Below are positions 49,822 through 62,060 of a stretch of 64,000 nt of DNA, one piece after another. The notes under the pieces were generated by a model, which saw only the letters and a list, made by a program, of their open reading frames with translations, made no database searches and was not told where the DNA came from. The DNA is taken from NCBI GenBank assembly GCA_004123355.1, contig SCHM01000001.1, positions 3,154,001 through 3,218,000 on the forward strand. The letters run 5' to 3'. A program made the position numbers and the translations under genes. Every line of letters starts with the position of its first letter. Within the stretch, counting starts at the first letter, position 1. The stretch comes from Amphirosellinia nigrospora (taxonomy: Eukaryota > Ascomycota > Sordariomycetes > Xylariales > Xylariaceae).

Positions 49822-51150
49822 GTTGGTACGGGATACAACAGCTTCAAGTCGGCTGATCGAGATAATCTGGAGTCGGAATCAACGGCGCGTCCTACTGACC
49901 GCTGAAAAAGAATTGAAAACGCGTATCAGGAACCTGTATAGATGGAGGCGTTTCAAGTGAACTTGGATAGGTAGTATTGTGACGTGAAGCACCGCAGTCG
50001 AGGTTGGATGGATTGGGGAGATTGGGGCAAGACAGGCGGCGACCTATCCCTACCTCGAGCTATCTGCCGATGCTACTGTCGTATTATGTAAGCAAGTGGC
50101 TTGAGGAGGCATTAAATGTGGCACAGCAGCCCCTGGCTTAAGGTACTATCGAAGGTACTGTAGTACTACGGCTCTAACATTCACAAGGCGAGTTAATTCG
50201 TGAAATAGAGCTAGACGCTCTACTTCTTAGCCTAAGGAACGACAGGAAGGGTCACGAACGTGGCATTTTTTATTTGCCTGTATCTAGGACTTTGTGTGGA
50301 TGAGCGGCCGTCAACCTCACCACTCACTACGCAACTCAATTTCTGGCGCGAGATGTCTTATAACAGAGTATAAACAGCTGGTAGTATCAGAAAAGTCATA
50401 GCGAAATCGAAACTTTTACTAGCGAGGTCCTGGATTTTGAATACGCTGCGCGTGCAGACCTCAATCATTCTACTCTTCGATTCTGTATGGCTTAAGGTAT
50501 CGGATTCAAAAGAAATCTTAGCTGAAAGAGTTCAAGTTTCTACGATCACGAGATGACATCCCCGTAGGAACTCGGTCTGGAAAATAAGCAAAGACGTTGT
50601 ATTCAAAGCATAGAATAGCCACCCGCGCTATGCCACTATGTATGGTCGTCATGAGCATTAGGATCATCGTCGTCATCGTATTCATCATCATGAGTCAAGC
50701 CTAACCGCGAGATTTGTCCATGGCTGAACACCGATCTATGAGGTATATCGAACAAGTCGGAAATAGAGTGATCGCATGCACCAGAGTCCAGCTCGCTTTT
50801 TGACAAGGTGTGTATCCGGTTATCCCATGTCTGTGAAATAATCCCCTGGCCCTGAAGGCCATCGCTCTATGTAAGCCATTCCCTTTATATTTGGCGATTC
50901 CAAGCTCAATCTTTTCTAGGCCGTCCAATCAAGCCCAATAATAACTTCGAGGCAGCACAATTTGGCGTCATATCAGTCGCATAAGGAAAGAAAGAGAAAA
51001 ACATGGGGAAGCGAACAGGACGCAGACATTCCAGCCCCGGATTCAATGTAGGAGATGATAAGATGTAGCTCCACGACAGCGTGTACAGTCTTAACGGTAA
51101 CAGGTCCTCAATCTGCTTTTGTTGTTCTATATTCCGCAATTCACGCGTAG
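49822..51150. other. Intergenic region, 1.3 kb
   Basis: TAF12 promoter on the left and the 3' region of the next minus-strand gene on the right. No gene recognised. Confidence 0.5.
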
Positions 51151-52098
51151 TCAACTTCCATGAAGGAGAAGTAAAGGCAGTTCACGAGCGAAGAACTCGG
51201 CATCATCTATGATGACTTCGTCGTCACTGTGGGCTCCTTGTTCTTCGATGCGTTCTGGTAAAGGTCCTGAGAAATGGATGCTGGTGCGGTTTTCGCCCTT
51301 TCGTCGCACACGCCGATAAACTGGGCCCGGGTCATTGGTGTCGGCCCAAGGTAGTATATCCTCGCCGTCGGAATCGCTATCTCGTTCGCTAATTGTACGT
51401 TTACTGATGCTACCAGACTTCATGCGACGAATACGCCGCGCCTGACGATCCAGTCTTAGTGCACCTGGAATTCGTCGTCCGGGTCCAACTCCTCGCTGTC
51501 AGAGTCAAAAGTGCTCAAGTGTTTGACCCCTGCCGTGAGAGCAGGGTCTAATTCATGCGTTGTACGGGACCCCGATCGACTACGTTCTGATTCGCCACTA
51601 TATTCGATGGCATATGGCCGAATGACATCCACATGTATCTCATCGTCACTATCCAGTGAATAGTCGCTTAGTTCTTCGACTGCAAAGCCAGCCTCGTCGA
51701 TGCGAATAGTTGCACCCCCGCTTATGGCAGCAATGGCAGCGGCGGCGGTAGTAAATTGAAAGCCAAGACGCTTATGGAAACCATGTATATCCGATAGGGG
51801 TGATTTGTGGAGGACTCGAGGAAGACTCGGATTCGTCGTCGCTTGAATGTGAAGATCGCGGTGAGATCTCCTCAGCACGCGGGTCTCGGGTGTAACTGAA
51901 TTTGTTTCCACCTAGAGGGCGAATGTTCGGTCCCGGCCCCTTGTACTGGCGCGTTTTCGCGTGAGACGATGGCTTTCCATTGGAAACCGAAGGCCGACTC
52001 TGTGCGGGCGATGTTTTGGTTGGTGTCTCGGGCGGTGAAGTCGGCTTACCGCCGGCCATGATGTGGCCGATATTGAGAGCGGGAGCTCTGGGCCGCAT
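51151..52098 (-). CDS. Conserved-type hypothetical protein, serine/acid-rich
   Basis: Reading from ATG 52098 (MRPRAPALNIGHIMAGGK; a second ATG at 52059 is also possible), the protein begins with Pro/Ser/Lys-rich sequence including KTRQYKGPGPNIRPLGGNKF and an acidic Ser run. After a frame change near 51800 comes an Ala-rich hydrophobic patch (LGFQFTTAAAAIAAISGG). Then follow acidic Asp/Ser stretches (SDYSLDSDDEIHVDV, DSDSEELDPDDEFQ), and after a further one-base break near 51460 a basic patch (RLDRQARRIRRMKSGSISKR) and the end DAEFFARELPLLLLHGS. I do not know the family. Repeated Ser-Asp acidic motifs look like CK2 sites, and the basic patch could be a nuclear signal. Both are inference. Confidence 0.6.
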
Positions 52099-54680
52099 CT
52101 TTGCTGGTAGGCTGATTGTTTTTCGTGGGATGGCTCCCGCTGGAGCGAGTCAGGCCGCTTGCAATCTTATCAACCAATTCAACCGGGTCTGACAGTGTGG
52201 GGTAAAGATCGCGGGAGATAAAAAAAGTAGGATGCGTGGGACGATGAGATTGATATGTCAATGATTAAGGTGTGAAACCCCAGAGCAGGAACCTCCAACG
52301 TGGAGAAGTCAAAAGAGTTCGATAGCTTGTCATGATAATCTCTTAGAGCACGAGGTTGATGCAGGCCGGATACGGCTGCACAGTTTCTTCACCGAAGAAA
52401 ATAGAATCAGAACCAAGACGTAGGCGTAATGGGCAGACCCGATATGGAACGAATTGGGTTGGCGCCAATCGACAAATGTGCGAGCTCAGCTAAGAGGACC
52501 TTCAGCGAATGCCGTTTGCCTATGGTCATGTATAGAGAAGCAGTTCAGCGCGAGAGAGACGAGAAAATCTCAATGGGATCGGCCGAGCCCGTACGAATTA
52601 TGCCGGGTCGTTGGAATTTATACCTCCCAACGGTGTGGCCGAAGCAAAGCAGGAGGGGCAAGAAAAGCGCTGGCGCAATGCGCTGGCTGCACGTTTCAAG
52701 AATCGAGAAGAAAAAAATTCAATGGGGACAGAAACGGACACGGGTTGGTCCAGTATTTCTGCTGGACAAGCTCACGGGAGCGACTCTCATACGTCCAAAA
52801 ATGCCAGGGGCGTGGATGGATTGGGGCGGGCCAGCAGCATGGACTGATAGACGCCAGCCAATATATCGAGCTGCTTTATCGCACAAATGGTGAGCGATAA
52901 AATGGTTTCTGCACGGCGGAGCCAATGTAGACGGCGTTAATGTAGCAGCCGCTGAAAAGAGGAGGCAGCGGGTTTGGTCAACTTCATCAGCGAGCCTATG
53001 TCGGAGGATCTCGCCGTGTCGTTGCGGCTTGGGCAGCAATGCTCTAGATTTCTAGGTACTCCCCGGTTGCTCTACCGCCAGGCCATCGTAATCCTCATTG
53101 TAGCAGGGGGCGTGGGAAACAGGGGCGATGAATAATAGCATGAGCATGAGCATGAGGCATGCTGAGAGCTAGTGTAGCGCAGTGAGAGAGGCGATGACGA
53201 CTCTTTTGAGTACCGAGCTGAGGGGTGGGAAAGCGACAGGAATTGGAGGCATGAGTTGTCAGTCTCCAGGCCCCTGGTTTAGTTTTATTTAAAAAAAAGT
53301 CTGAGACGGCTCGAACGAGGGATTCGCTGCCGCGAAGCTAGCTACTTCAGGCGCTACTCAGCGCGCTGCCTATGCGAACGTATAAGGGCGAGACAAGACT
53401 ATAATGCCAGAACAGGATGGAGCTGGCGGGCGTCGAGGTCGACCCAAGGAATCAGGGATGGCGGCAGTCTTCGTGCCCAATGATCGCGGGACCCGTCCTG
53501 CAGGATAGAGAGAAAGGAAAGGTGGTGAGGGCGGTGGAGGAATGGTTGCTTGGCTGGGAGCCGGCGATGGGACCCGAGCCAAGGGTCGCACATCGAGACT
53601 TTTCGAGAACGCAGACCAGAAATCTAAAGAGGCGGATGCTATAGGACAATTGGATTGGGTCCATAGACGCCTTTCGTTATTCGTTCTCTCCCGTCGTGTT
53701 TTACTTCATCTGGCAACTCTGGTGAAGGATGCGGCTGTTCGCGCATGATCCTATCATCTCATGCTACCGCTTAGGTCGTATGTAGGTCCTCAGCATGGCC
53801 GACGTTGGCACATCTAGCTCGCTTCCCTGTGCATCTAACCTAGTGCCATCTCCAACCTGCCTAAAGTTGGCACGCCAATGCCGGCGAGACGGGACGCATA
53901 AATATCTCCCATTCATCTGCTGTCCTTACAGCTGATATGTATAGTCTAGCCTACCTGGAAGATCCGAGGAAGATTTTCTCTAGTCAACTCGGTGTGTTTT
54001 GGACCGATCTAAAGATATCAATCACGCATGGTCTAATCCGAGATACTGTGTAGGAATTGATCAAGAACAAGACAAGAAGAGCAGAGAAGTTTCATGACGA
54101 GTAATACTGCCGTGGTATTGCAGTTTGTCCACACCCTTGAGGAGATAGTACCTACACTGGTAGTCATAGATGGGAGATACGCTCTAATGATAGGTAAATA
54201 CCTAGGTTAGTACTGTAATGCACCTTAGAAACCGGAATTGATATCAATTGATTGATGCGCTGGTGTATATGTAAATACTTACAAATAGCTGCTGGTAGGT
54301 AAGTAAGGTATGGAATTATAAGGTACATCAATTACGTGGTTTCCCAGCCGAGAATCTGGATACCTATAGAGGGAGCGGAGGGCACGGGCGGCCGCTACAC
54401 TCCAGGCGCTCCGTGCAACGAGTCCGATCCCCACCGAGGGGTTGCATCTGGGGCTTTTTTGATAAACGCGATAAGCCTCCGGGAAGCGGGAGGTTGCCAG
54501 ACTTACACATATATCAGTCATATTGTACGAACCGCGACACCTTCTAAGCCCATCCACGTCATTATAATACATCCCGCCACGCGTGAATCAACGTAATTAA
54601 TTTCAATCTTCGATCGGTCCCGCCCGGCCCCAAGTCACTACCTCCCGACTCTTGGCTTTCGGCTCTTGTCTGGCCACATT
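52099..54680. other. Divergent intergenic region, 2.6 kb
   Basis: Between the heads of the serine/acid-rich gene (minus) and SPC34 (plus), so it should contain both promoters. A 154-codon plus-strand stretch (52429-52893) is overlapped by other long stretches in the other two plus frames and one on the minus strand, and has no domain, so I do not call it a gene. A short GCATGA repeat occurs at 53139-53158. ACCTAGGT is at 54200-54207. Confidence 0.45.
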
Positions 54681-55501
54681 ATGTCTCTTCTTTCAGCACA
54701 TTTCGAGCAGATCGCGATATCATGTCAAGGCATTGACAGTCTGCCGTATGTATCACTACTGCGGAAAACATGTGAAGGCAGCTTACTTACTCAGGCGGCA
54801 CCAGGTTCCCACCCCCCAAGATCTTTACCAACTCCCTTCTCTCCAACCACGACATCACATCCCTGATCCGCGACACAGAGGCCCACGAACGCGCCCTGTT
54901 CTCCGTACCACCACCGCCACCCCCCGCAACGGCCCCGCCGCAGGAAAATGTAAAGCAATCGTCACGTCGGCAAACCGTCTTCAATGTTGCTTCCGGCGAG
55001 GTCACCACATCAGCGAATGCCGGTCGAGCAGGCGCAGCGCCTAAGCGACACACCGCCGTCGCTGCCGTCTTGGGGGGCGACCTCCACGACCAGATCCGGA
55101 GGAGCGAGCGGCGCGGTGGCAAAGACGACGTCGACGTCGAGGTATTGCTCAGAGGTGCTGAGAAACTCTGCGGCGTGTACCCGTTGCCCGGCGCGCCAGA
55201 GCGGATAGCGGCGCAGCGTACCAAATACGCACACAGCCGGAGCACGCTGGCTTACTACGAGGCTAAAGTCGAAGAGCAGGCAGAGGCACTAAGGCAGATG
55301 AACAAAGACCACTGGAGGGACGATGACGATGATGAGGATGAAGACCATGAAAATGGTACCGGCAATGACGACGAGATGATGACAGAGGATGATCTGAGGC
55401 AGACCGAGGCCGAAGTCCGCGAGCTTGAGAGGAAGAAGAAAGAGCTCCAAGAGAGGCTTCGCGGCATGGAAAAGGACCTAAGCAGCTTGTTGCATATGTA
55501 A
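54681..55501 (+). CDS. SPC34: DASH complex subunit SPC34
   Basis: Outer-kinetochore subunit of the fungal DASH/Dam1 ring, which couples kinetochores to spindle microtubules. Exon 1 (54681-54745) encodes MSLLSAHFEQIAISCQGIDS. After a 59-nt intron (54746-54804, GT-AG) the protein continues FPPPKIFTNSLLSNHDITSL, then IRDTEAHERALFSVPP, TVFNVASGEVTT, AVAAVLGGDLHDQI and DVDVEVLLRGAEKLCGVYPL. The C-terminal third is a charged coiled coil (LAYYEAKVEEQAEALRQM) with an Asp/Glu run and EVRELERKKKELQERLRGME. Total 762 nt, 253 residues, intact. The gene order of motifs matches the family throughout. Confidence 0.93.
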
Positions 55502-55892
55502 AGCGCACTGAGTTTATGATACCCTATAAAGACTAATGTTTACTACCTACTCGATGTTTCTTCTTTTATTATCTCTATTCTCACATGTGCCTAACTATTT
55601 ACTAGCCAAAAAACCTCAACTGTGTGTAAGGCTAACCGGCCTTTTTCTCGGGCTATATGAACGTTGAAGATTATGCAAACACATAGGTATAATAGCTAGC
55701 ACATATGTCAAGTATCTTGCTAGAGGCAAACGAATTAATATGGATGCGACGAAGTGTTTCATATTAAAGTGAACTTTAGAATAGTTATCTGTCGTAGTCG
55801 TAGTCTATCGAATGCCTGCGAATTGATTACACACCATAACATCGCATTTCCCGCCAATACGACACCCCTCTCAATCGATAAATACCACGGAC
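55502..55892. other. Convergent 3' spacer
   Basis: 391 AT-rich bases between the ends of SPC34 and the small hydrophilic gene. Nothing recognised. Confidence 0.5.
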
Positions 55893-56191
55893 TCATTCTT
55901 CGTCTTTCTTGGGGCCTGTCAGATAGTTAGTTAAGTAATCGGCCTGGCGCTTCTATCTTACAGACGTGAACTACTTACGCCGGTTCTTCTCCACTGACTC
56001 GGCATACCGCGGTAATGGGAGCCGAGCACCTTCGGCCCTGGGCCGGTCTGCTGGAGTTTCCCTTGCGATGTGTTGGCGTCCGTGTCATTCTCAGTCTTCG
56101 ACGTATCATCTGTAGACACAGTCTCGGTCGTCGGCTGCTCTGGGTCCTTTGCGGGGACGCTCTGGTCCTGATCCTTCGCCGCGCTACTCAT
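55893..56191 (-). CDS. Small hydrophilic hypothetical protein, about 75 residues
   Basis: ATG 56191 gives MSSAAKDQDQSVPAKDPEQP, a Thr/Asp/Glu/Gln-rich disordered stretch, then KLQQTGPGPKVLGSHYRGMP. A base seems missing near 55998; with it the frame reads ESVEKNRR and, across a GT-AG intron (about 55914-55979), PKKDEE and TGA at 55893. The compact C-terminal block with conserved-looking Gly/Pro/His/Tyr suggests a small conserved fungal protein, but I cannot name it. Confidence 0.55.
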
Positions 56192-56914
56192 CTTGGATGT
56201 GAGGTGGGACGTGATGTTTAGTTTTTTCGTGATTTGGGTTCGGATTGGGAGTGATGATAGCGTAGATAAAAATCTCATGGGATGGGAGTGTATACCTAGG
56301 TAAGTATAAGTATAAGTATAAGTCTTTGATAGGCGTCTCTTTTAGTAGCTGCCTGAAGCATTACGCAGCGTTTCACGATGTGACATTGACTAAGCCTGAC
56401 GTCATTACCATTCACATGGTACATCTGGGCAGTAGATGAGTTTCGCTTGAGCACTACGTGTCTGCTAGCTAGTCTAAAAGAAGACATCTTATCGTGTCAA
56501 TTTGGGATATGACGATGGCTTTTGACATTCCCTAAAGTTGATTTACTGACATTGACTAACTATTGTGGCTTCGACGCTGTACTATGAAGTCCACATCAGA
56601 AACGCCATCCCCTAAGGATATATAGACTGCCGCAGACAGCCGGAGGTAAATGACAGCGGCTTCGGTAACTGAACTAATAGCACCACTTCTAAAATAAAGC
56701 AACGTTGTAAGCTTGGAAGGACACTACCAATGACTTAATTATTAATTCTCATCAAGGTGTATGGTAGGCAACGTTTTGTTGTTGTTGTAGTCGCCTGTAG
56801 CCTAAGCATGAGTACAGCAAGAAATAGGCTGATTTGTTGTGTTTAAACTGAAAAGCTCAGCCACTCTCTTGCATTGCCTACCTAATCATATGAATACAGT
56901 GTTTTGCTTACTGT
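56192..56914. other. Divergent intergenic region, 0.7 kb
   Basis: Promoter region between the small hydrophilic gene and the F-box gene. It contains TACCTAGGTA (56293-56302) directly joined to a TAAGTA hexamer tandem (56301-56323). No gene seen. Confidence 0.5.
56301..56323. repeat. Tandem TAAGTA hexamer
   Basis: Three complete TAAGTA units and most of a fourth, starting inside a TACCTAGGTA palindrome. Confidence 0.85.
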
Positions 56915-58409
56915 ATGGGGTGCTCACGCGCCTTGTTTGAGCCTTGGGACTCGGGTCCTGGCTTGGGGTCATCAGAGTCCGGCTCCGAAGAATTAATGGC
57001 TACGGCGCGTTGCTTTCCAAAGGTCAGATGCAAAAACATGAAGGCATTTTTGGCGAGATTCCATCGATCATCTGGGTCTCGGATCTCGACGCCGACGAGC
57101 AGTGCTCACGACATTTTCGGGCGACTCCCGTTTGAGCTCCATGTGCTGGTTATCGCTTACTTGGAGCCTAGAGACATAGATGCGGCTCTAGATGCCAGTC
57201 GGATCTTACGACTGGTGTGGTTAAGCGATGAGATATGGCCTGCCCTGGCCGACCGCTGGTTCCCGGACTTGCGCAGCATATCCGTCTGACTAGTACTGGC
57301 GAGCCGGCTGGGAGCGAGCTATTCCGCCGGAGTCTACGTCGCATTTCTAGGCGTACTGACGGCAAGTTCGCTGCGGCTATGCATTATGGTTTTGGCCTTG
57401 CATCTGACGAGTTCTTTCAATTGAGTAAGAGTGTCCCTGTCGCGGAGGCGGCGTTCATTCCTATGAAAGCGTCGAGAATCTAGAAATAGATGACGCGCAG
57501 CGGTACTCTCGCTTCATGATGTATTCTAACGGCCGCGTGGCCTGGTGGCCGGAGGGATATAGCATGCCGGTAAGCTATTTTCTTGCGAAAGCCAATGTCT
57601 CTAGTTGGAGCTTTGTGTGGAGAAACTGGGGCAGTCTGTGACTGATCCCACATGTTGTAGCATCTAGCAGTTGTCGACGATTTGCGAACGAGAGCAAGGA
57701 GGGTGTACCTTTTCCCTGACCATGGTAAGTCGATACGTGGTTATAAGACAGCCATGGGCAAGAAGCTATTTATCATGGCCATGAGACCAAATTGCATGTC
57801 TGGCACTTAGAGCTTAATCGTTTGGAGTCCTTTGAAGTGCTGAGCATTTCAAACGTTGCATTACAGAGGGGAACACAGTACTAGTCGTTTCTCAAACTTC
57901 CGATATCTATATCTGGAAATTCGGGGGGACACGGCAACACATTGACAGTGAGTAGTTTTGAATATTTTAATATTTCTTCTCGTGTACTGCTACTTTCAAA
58001 GACTCGACTTCCCAACAGTCGCAGCCTCTTCGATTACAGGAATCACTGACCATTGTTGTAGTGCATAAATTGGCTTGCTATCCAAGGGAGTATGTCAACT
58101 CGGGCGGACGCCGGTTTGGACACGAGGAATCTTGGTCCTCCAACAAGGGTTGCATCTTAGGAACAGTCAACTTCTCATTGACTTCATTCTTTCTCCTACA
58201 ACCAGCGGTGTCTTTTTCGTGATCACTCTGGCCTAGACGAGTCCGGTAAACTTACAGTACACGAGATATGCGACAGCGAGATTGTGGCAACGTATGTCAC
58301 TCAGGACCGTACTACTCTGACCGAGGACAAGTGAGAGAGGGTTCTCAAGTGGGAGAAATTAAATTCTTTTGGAGGGTACTGTCTGGTTCAGGTTATCCAG
58401 GAGCCTTAA
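56915..58409 (+). pseudogene. F-box domain protein, fragmentary
   Basis: ATG 56915 opens a frame that reaches an F-box at about residues 65-115 (DIFGRLPFELHVLVIAYLEP, then RDIDAALDASRILRLVWLSD). The F-box binds Skp1 and recruits substrates to SCF ubiquitin ligases. The rest is spread over frames and short introns: KFAAAMHYGFGLASDEFFQL; RFMMYSNGRVAWWPEGYSMP; HLAVVDDLRTRARRVYLFP; KLHVWHLELNRLESFEVL; FKRCITEGNTVLVVSQTSDI; and a C-terminal EICDSEIVATYVTQDRTTLT, interrupted by a TGA and ending near 58409. The order matches a large fungal F-box family. It may be live but damaged by indels, or a decayed family member. Confidence 0.7.
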
Positions 58410-59234
58410 CTACCCGGCGATGCTCAAGAAGACGCTTGTCCTTGTGGCCGGAGATCCCGACAGCTTGTCTCATTATGTTTTAACATATACACGAAATCCT
58501 TCACAACCCTCCGTCACCATTTAAGCGAGCTTAGTCCTTGGATATCTCATGTCTGAATGACAGGTTACTCATAATGGATGACCAATTTCACAGACGGCAG
58601 TCGACGTTGAATCGACGGCCTGTCATGTCACTTGCTCCTGCACTGATGTCGATGCACCTCGGGAAGAAGGAATTACGGTCCGATATATACCACAATGCAA
58701 GATAATGTACCGCTCGTCTATCGTCGACGTCGAATACCTTTGGCACTGCGATATAGGCGAACAACTCAATATTGAGCTTGGACTTGATTTTTGCAAGAAT
58801 TCTCACCAAACCCAACATGGAAAAAACCCTTTATTCCCTGCCCTTCTGAGATAAATCCAGGCAGACTAGTTGCGCGACGGAATTCTTCATTTTGTTAATT
58901 CGCCCAGTTATACAGTTCTTGGCTTCACAGACGAATTTCCTGTCAAGCTTCTCACTGCGGATGAGAGCAAATATTGGTGGAAGAAGCCTAGAGGAAAGAC
59001 AGCTTAAACCAAAGCATCTTGGCATGAGTATGGCTACACTGCGTGGCTTCCCGTAACGATGAGCTTATTAATGATTTAGCGCTCGTGGCCCTATTTTCCG
59101 GCGAGACAAAATCGGTTTAGCGGTTGGCACAGGGTCTATACAAATCTTGGCGAATTCGATGAGATAGATAGCATTCAGCATCATTCTACACTTTCTCGCC
59201 ATTCCTAGACATTATCTATGCTTACTCGATTTCC
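58410..59234. other. Intergenic region, 0.8 kb
   Basis: No gene recognised. Holds the 3' region of the F-box gene and the promoter of the GNAT gene. Confidence 0.5.
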
Positions 59235-59849
59235 ATGTCTACCATAAAACCTTTCGACCCTTTCCGCTCCGGCGGTTGGTATATCGCGCTGTGAATGACA
59301 GCCCGAAGATGAGGCATTCGTCCATGCGATCCAGCGTGACGCAGAAGCACAAACCGGCTCTAGCTACGGGTTACTGAGACCCGAGAGCATAAAAAGCAGC
59401 AATGAGTTCAAAGAACATATCTCCAAGTCCCTTCTCGGCGCCATTATCTGCTTGCCCCCTAAAGATGAGAAAGAGCCGGCCGGCGAGCCTGTTGGTATTC
59501 TATGTCTAAAAGCAAACCCCCCGTCTTGGCGCCGCATCGGTGGACCGATATCAGTATCGATGTTTTGAAGAAGCATCAAGGGAAAGGCTATGGTAGTGAG
59601 GCTATCAAGTGGGCGCTTTGGTGGTCTTTTCAAATGGCCGGGCTGCATCGCGTCCAGATCCAGGCATTCTCATTCAATACTGGTGCCACGAAGCTCTACG
59701 AAAGGCTCGGGTTCAAACAGGAAGGTCGCATACGCGACCACATGTTTTTCAATGGAGCATTCCACGATGGGATGATATACGGCATTCTTGAAGATGAGTG
59801 GCGAGACGAACAGAGGAAAGCGGGAAGAGACCTCACATCCTGCACTTGA
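59235..59849 (+). CDS. GNAT N-acetyltransferase (RimJ/RimL-type, Acetyltransf_3), frame broken by indels
   Basis: ATG 59235 gives MSTIKPFDPFRSG. Frame breaks near 59273, 59303 and 59520 must be bridged, after which the fold reads LVYRAVNDSPEDEAF, GEPVGILCLKA, HRWTDISIDVLKKHQGKGYG and SEAIKWALWWSFQMAGLHRV. It then continues with SFNTGATKLYERLGFKQEGR and ends DGMIYGILEDEW. The QGKGYG acetyl-CoA loop and the N-x-x-A-x-x-L-Y-E-R-L-G-F tail are the standard motifs of the RimJ/RimL-like branch that acetylates protein N-termini or small molecules. The repaired length is about 205 residues, normal for the family. Substrate unknown; cytosol expected. Confidence 0.88.
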
Positions 59850-60169
59850 GAGAGAGAATAGAATCAAGATCACCAACTTCTGCACACAGCGGAAAACAAG
59901 CAGCCTTTCTATGACACTCTTCGTGTTAGAAGGTGAAAATAAAACTCATTTTCAACAGACTGTAGTGTACATCATTGTATTAACTCCCCAGTTGATGCTG
60001 ATCAATACGTCGGCTTCTTATTGCGTTGTGGGCGACTGTTTGGGTTCATCGCTCCCATACCCTAGCAGAGCTGCTAAAGTCTGTAACATCCATATTCTCA
60101 TTAAAAACATGACAGTGCCGAGATCTACCTGATCTGCGGGCACACGCCTCTGGAGACTGTTGGGCTGGG
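59850..60169. other. Convergent 3' spacer
   Basis: 320 bases between gene ends. Nothing recognised. Confidence 0.5.
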
Positions 60170-61632
60170 TTATCGGGGACTGGTCCTTGCTACCTCCTGT
60201 TCGAGCTCTATTTCTGAGCTGGTAGTGCTTGAGGTCTGCACTTCACTGTTCATTTCCATCACATGACCGTTCCTACTACGGTCTTGTGATAATGGCGGGC
60301 GCGATCGCACGGTCTCGAATATCCTTTCTGGTCCATTTTCGTGCATTCTCTGGTCCGATAAGGGGCCAAAGGAGTTATAGGCGGCGCCGTTAGCCACTTG
60401 GGTGACAGAAAAATATTGTCAATTGTCGACGCGGTAGTCTCTCCATGTTCTGCTAGTAAATGCTGGGCCTCCGTACTCTGCCCACCTGAAGGCCCCGGTG
60501 TTGGTTCTTCCGGTTGATCTTCGAAAAATCTCGGTCGCTGGGCTCTTTTCAATTCAATTGGAGCGGTCATGTTGTCATGTTCCATGGCAAGCTCAAGGCC
60601 TTGAACCAGCCCATCTAGTGGTGTGGTAAATCTGTGTCGTCCATTGAAGTTGATGAGCGTCGTAGCGTACCGAGCGCTATGTGGATTAGCTGGAAATTTC
60701 AATTTTCTCATCTTGTGCCTTATCTGTTGCCCGAGGTTTGATGTCCGGTTCTCGAGTCTTCCGCTGACTTCGACGCGCATGAAGAATGGCTGGCCGCCGT
60801 GGACAAATGAAAACGCGGTATGCACAGTATTACTATGCAACGACTGGGTTTCTAGCTCATTTTCGGTGATTTGCCACTGTAGAACTTTGTATGCCCAATT
60901 GTTCATCCCTCTTTTCCGGCCCCTGTTCTTTAAGTGGCTCTCGAACATCCATCGGCATTCTCTCACTGTGACTTTGATTCTCTACCTACTCCCCCCGCCC
61001 CCAAAAGGCCCTACCTCAACTGAGGGAATGAACTTATTATGAGTAGCGACCCGCTCGTACTGCGACACCCAGAGTCAGTTGCGGCCGTTAGAGAGTGATC
61101 AGTAAGTAAACGTTTTGCAGCGCAAGGTGTTTCGTAGACATCATGCTCGCTAATACGTACCTGCGGTTCTCCGGTCATCTGTCGCGGGCCGTATTGACAA
61201 TTTGAACAGGAGGCCGCGAGGCATGAGACGGGAACTGTCGGGTCAGATGCTCGTCTTCGTCGTCAAGCTGCGTGCATAAGGGGACGTTAGTCGAGAGCTC
61301 TAAACTTCAACTCATAGAACCTAAAGAATCGGGCCCGGGGACTTCTATTCATACCGTAACTTGCACAGTCGCGCTCTTCAAGCGACAGTCAGACGGTTGA
61401 CTGAATGCTAAGTCAAGGTAAATAATACCTGCCGAGTCGCGACCCTCCAATGTTCCCCATTTCGACTTTTTGAAAAGGAATTTACAGTCGACATGGATTT
61501 TACCTAGGTTCGTGCGCCAAGAGAGGCGTGTTGAGAGACGAGGTGATCGAACCGCTTGAAGTCATAGCGCCCAAACTTCCTATTGTAACTGTCGACAGTG
61601 CTCAATTCCGGTCGGGGTCTGTCTTGGGACAT
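60170..61632 (-). CDS. Conserved fungal protein of unknown function, frame broken by indels
   Basis: From ATG 61632: MSQDRPRPELSTVDSYNRKF, then FGRYDFKRFDHLVSQHASL, KIHVDCKFLFKKSKWGTLEG, AGIIYLDLAFSQPSDCRLKS and LDDEDEHLTRQFPS. After an intron comes a second exon with CRWMFESHLKNRG, WQITENELETQSLHSNTVHT, GQPFFMRVEVSGRLENR and ATTLINFNGRHRFTTPLDGL. These blocks match a family I remember from many Pezizomycotina genomes as hypothetical proteins without an assigned role. Frame changes lie near 61510 and 61215 and near 60400, after which a Ser/Glu-rich tail ends at 60170. No signal or membrane helix; likely cytosolic or nuclear. The head-to-head neighbour is also a fungal protein of unknown role. 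Confidence 0.75.
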
Positions 61633-62060
61633 AGCTCCCAGCAATTGAAGATGGCTCTAAAATCAATGCTCTAAAATCAATGCCCTAAGAAAATAAACAA
61701 TTCCCGCTCGAAATGCAATTGTAAAAGAACGCCCGTATTCGCAGTCTGGTTGGGGTGAGAGAGCTTAGAGCGGGGGCTTTATTCAGCTGGCATGCACAGC
61801 CCACGCTTGACTCCATCGACTAGGTACTAAAAGTCAACCTTGTCAAGCTGGGGTTGTGTTATGTTGCGTTGCGTTGCAGCACCCAATCCGCCCCAATTTG
61901 TGCTGACTTAATCCCACCGCTCCGCCTATTGCTCGTTGTAAAGCCTAGACCTCACACACTTGCTCAACATAGCTATATGCCGCGATGGTTACGACAATCT
62001 CAGGCCTGTGATGGGCCCTGCACGTCACCATGTTAGGCGGGGGCATCTCCTGATTCTAGC
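61633..62060. promoter_or_regulatory. Shared divergent promoter region, 428 bp
   Basis: Separates the starts of two conserved fungal unknowns transcribed away from each other. It contains a direct repeat of CTAAAATCAATG (near 61657-61682). No coding sequence recognised. Confidence 0.5.

Noticed and set aside
52429-52893. 154-codon plus-strand open frame
   Set aside because: The other two plus frames and the minus strand are also open over the same stretch, composition is Lys/Arg/Trp-rich without any domain, and it lies in a divergent promoter region.
53300-53345. Possible tRNA T-arm (GGCTCGAACGAGGG)
   Set aside because: No cloverleaf, D-arm or acceptor stem can be built around it.
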